Origin: an uncultured Anaerolineaceae bacterium
Lineage (GTDB): Bacteria; Chloroflexota; Anaerolineae; Anaerolineales; Anaerolineaceae
Reading direction: 5' to 3'
DNA length: 6,348 nucleotides
NCBI GenBank assembly: GCA_937894825.1
Contig: CALCQT010000582.1
Location: 1-6,348 of the forward strand
The stretch's first letter is position 1. Every line of letters starts with the position of its first letter. The notes beneath the pieces were generated by a model, which searched no databases, was not told where the DNA came from, and saw only the letters and a list, made by a program, of their open reading frames with translations. The position numbers and the translations under genes were made by a program. Positions 5,136-6,348 of this stretch are shown piece after piece.

Positions 5136-5534
5136 TTAGCCCAAAACGGGTCGGAATTTATACCCATACAGGATGACGCCGCTCTCGTCCCCGTCGTTGC
5201 GCAGCCGCCGGGTGACCATCTCGACCGGCATGCCGATATGAACCGGCTCCTCGCCCAGGTCGGTCAACTGCGCGGTCACGATCGGACCTTCGTTCAACTT
5301 CACCAGCGCGACCGCATATGGAGACTGCCCCTGAAAACCAGCCGGCGCATCATTAATCGTGGTGTAAGAGTACACTTCTCCTTTCCCGCTGAATTGGAAG
5401 GCTGTTTTTGCTTCCAGACCGCATTCGGGACAGACATCCCTGGGCGGAAAAATTTTTGCGCTGCAATGTGGGCAAACCTCACCCGTTAATGCATATCGTT
5501 GTTTTTTTAATCGCCAATGACGTGGTGCTTCCAT
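5136..5534 (-). CDS. DUF35 Zn-ribbon / OB-fold protein (thiolase partner)
   Basis: The product has 132 residues. The N-terminal rubredoxin-like zinc ribbon has four cysteines in two pairs, C21-P-H-C24 and C35-P-E-C38. An OB-fold of the DUF35 family (ChsH2-like) spans about 45-125, with GKGEVYSYTTIND (50-62) and PYAVALVKLNEGPIVTAQL (72-90) as family-like strands. Such proteins usually bind acyl-CoA and form complexes with SCPx-type thiolases or HMG-CoA-synthase-like enzymes, often as a scaffold that passes acyl-CoA between active sites. Here it lies 122 bases downstream of just such a thiolase on the same strand, so the two probably form a complex. The ATG at 5532-5534 has AAGGA nine bases upstream. 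A terminator follows it. Confidence 0.9.
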   Translation of the reverse strand: MEAPRHWRLKKQRYALTGEVCPHCSAKIFPPRDVCPECGLEAKTAFQFSGKGEVYSYTTINDAPAGFQGQSPYAVALVKLNEGPIVTAQLTDLGEEPVHIGMPVEMVTRRLRNDGDESGVILYGYKFRPVLG

Positions 5535-5656
5535 TTATTGTTTTCCTTTTTCTTCTATCTGTCAAGTGCCCCAAATTATAGGAAAGAAAAACGATCAAAA
5601 GCTATCCTGATAGTTTTTGGAAGCACATCCGTGACGAAAGTCACAAAAATCAAAAT
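5535..5656 (-). promoter_or_regulatory. Intergenic spacer with a possible promoter for the DUF35 gene
   Basis: On the minus strand TATAAT (5580-5575) lies about 41 bases before the DUF35 start and would give a short leader. No convincing -35 is seen at 16-18 bases. The spacer also holds a small hairpin GTGAC-GAAA-GTCAC (5630-5643) without a following T-run. The gap between thiolase and DUF35 gene is longer than in most such pairs, so a separate promoter is possible, though cotranscription remains likely. Confidence 0.3.
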
Positions 5657-6348
5657 TTAAATCACTCCTAAAACATGTGTTACTGCCGTAGCGCCCAATC
5701 CGCCCAGCGCCTGAACCAGCGCAATTTTTGGATTATCGTGCACCTGACAACCTCCGGCCTCTCCCCGCAACTGCAACACCGTTTCCGCCAGTTGATAGGC
5801 GCTGGACGCGCCTAACGGGTTCCCCCGTCCCAGGCAACCGCCCAAGGAACCGAAAGAATCCGCAGTCCACCCTTTGCCCGACTGCACCAGCCCAATCGCT
5901 TCAGCGGATAATGCGGCGTCGATCACAGTCGCATCCCAAAGCTCAAATAAATCGACATCACGTAAAGACAACCCGGCTTTTCGCAGTGCTGTTGCAGCGG
6001 ATTGTTCAGCCGCACTGTAATGCAGCAGTTGCTTGCGGTCGTGCAGCGACAGCGGTGCAATGGCATTGGCTGTGCCCAGAACACGGATCCGTCTGGAACG
6101 CACAGGGTCCGGCACCAGATCTTCCCGTGTCACCACAAGTGCTGCTGCGCCATCCGCCAGGCTCGCAATATCATACCACCCCAGCGGCGCATTTTCGATC
6201 CGTTCTTCTTTATACACATCGGCGGTCAGACCCTGCCGGAACATGGCGTTCGGATTTCCAGCCGCACGGGTATAAGCATGCAGCACAATCTCCCGAAATA
6301 TGCCGTCGTCCAGCCCGCATATAAATACGGTCTTAAATTCCAGGCCCT
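5657..6348 (-). CDS. SCPx-type thiolase homologue, C-terminal part, with substituted catalytic histidines
   Basis: The frame is open to the right window edge, so the N-terminus, including any nucleophilic cysteine, is not visible. About 230 residues of an expected 390 or so are present. Numbering from a GTG at 6286 inside the frame, family-like blocks are LGWYDIASLADGAAALVV (35-52), LSLRDVDLFELWDATVIDA (106-124), GGCLGRGNPLGASSAYQLAE (149-168), LQLRGEAGGCQV (171-182) and ALGGLGATAVTHVLG (193-207). These match the C-terminal half of SCPx/acetyl-CoA acetyltransferase-like thiolases that pair with DUF35 proteins. Where active enzymes have HD(A/C)F, this one has WDAT, GHP is replaced by GNP, and the THN of the last block by VQA. 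It may be a non-condensing acyl-CoA-binding homologue, or use other chemistry. The adjacent DUF35 gene supports the complex. Confidence 0.85.
   Translation of the reverse strand, partial: GLEFKTVFICGLDDGIFREIVLHAYTRAAGNPNAMFRQGLTADVYKEERIENAPLGWYDIASLADGAAALVVTREDLVPDPVRSRRIRVLGTANAIAPLSLHDRKQLLHYSAAEQSAATALRKAGLSLRDVDLFELWDATVIDAALSAEAIGLVQSGKGWTADSFGSLGGCLGRGNPLGASSAYQLAETVLQLRGEAGGCQVHDNPKIALVQALGGLGATAVTHVLGVI

Noticed and set aside
4988..5167. Longer DUF4256 start at 5167
   Set aside because: It overlaps the end of the DUF35 gene, crosses the terminator, and adds about 60 residues without family similarity. A good RBS precedes the start at 4987.
5594..5616. Terminator between the thiolase and the DUF35 gene (CTATC-CT-GATAG with flanking A and T runs)
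   Set aside because: The stem has only five pairs and a two-base loop, too weak to call. The gene pair is more likely cotranscribed.
5728..6324. Plus-strand 198-codon ORF opposite the thiolase
   Set aside because: It is a shadow frame opposite a recognisable thiolase with continuous coding, and its composition is unlike a real protein.

Overview
The window looks like a piece of a bacterial chromosome with roughly 50% GC and the standard genetic code. It most resembles an anaerobic Firmicute or a relative of one. I base that on a group II-type BioMNY biotin transporter, a MocR-type regulator, a DUF4256 protein, and a thiolase paired with a DUF35 zinc-ribbon/OB-fold protein. The taxonomic guess is inference and only weakly supported.

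Left part (1-3312): a MocR/GntR regulator with an aminotransferase-like domain runs leftward off the window edge. It is divergent from a tightly overlapping three-gene operon, bioY-bioM-bioN, which encodes an ECF-type vitamin importer, very probably for biotin. The 351-bp divergent spacer holds a 34-36 bp inverted repeat with the geometry of a BirA operator. This repeat overlaps a good minus-strand promoter for the regulator gene. A separate weak promoter lies closer to bioY.

Middle part (3313-4411): an AbiEi-type antitoxin/repressor gene follows bioN in the same direction. A perfect 24-bp inverted repeat covers its promoter -10 region and its start codon. At its 3' end a strong Shine-Dalgarno and an overlapping ATG begin what should be the toxin gene (abiEii), but that frame stops after seven codons, so the antitoxin appears orphaned. 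Directly after this comes a gene-free block of about 310 bp. It is built almost entirely of palindromes: a long imperfect palindrome made of two inverted repeat units, with a perfect hairpin at each end. It looks like a non-coding, MITE- or BIME-like repeat element.

Right part (4412-6348): three genes on the minus strand. They are the C-terminal 60% or so of a SCPx-type thiolase homologue, whose visible conserved histidine positions are substituted, then a DUF35 Zn-ribbon/OB-fold protein that is the usual partner of such thiolases, then, after a rho-independent terminator, a DUF4256 protein.

I do not see a complete unknown system. The observations most worth a second look are the decapitated AbiE locus with its palindromic operator, the adjacent palindromic element, the MocR/BirA-like regulatory site at the biotin transporter, and the histidine-less thiolase.
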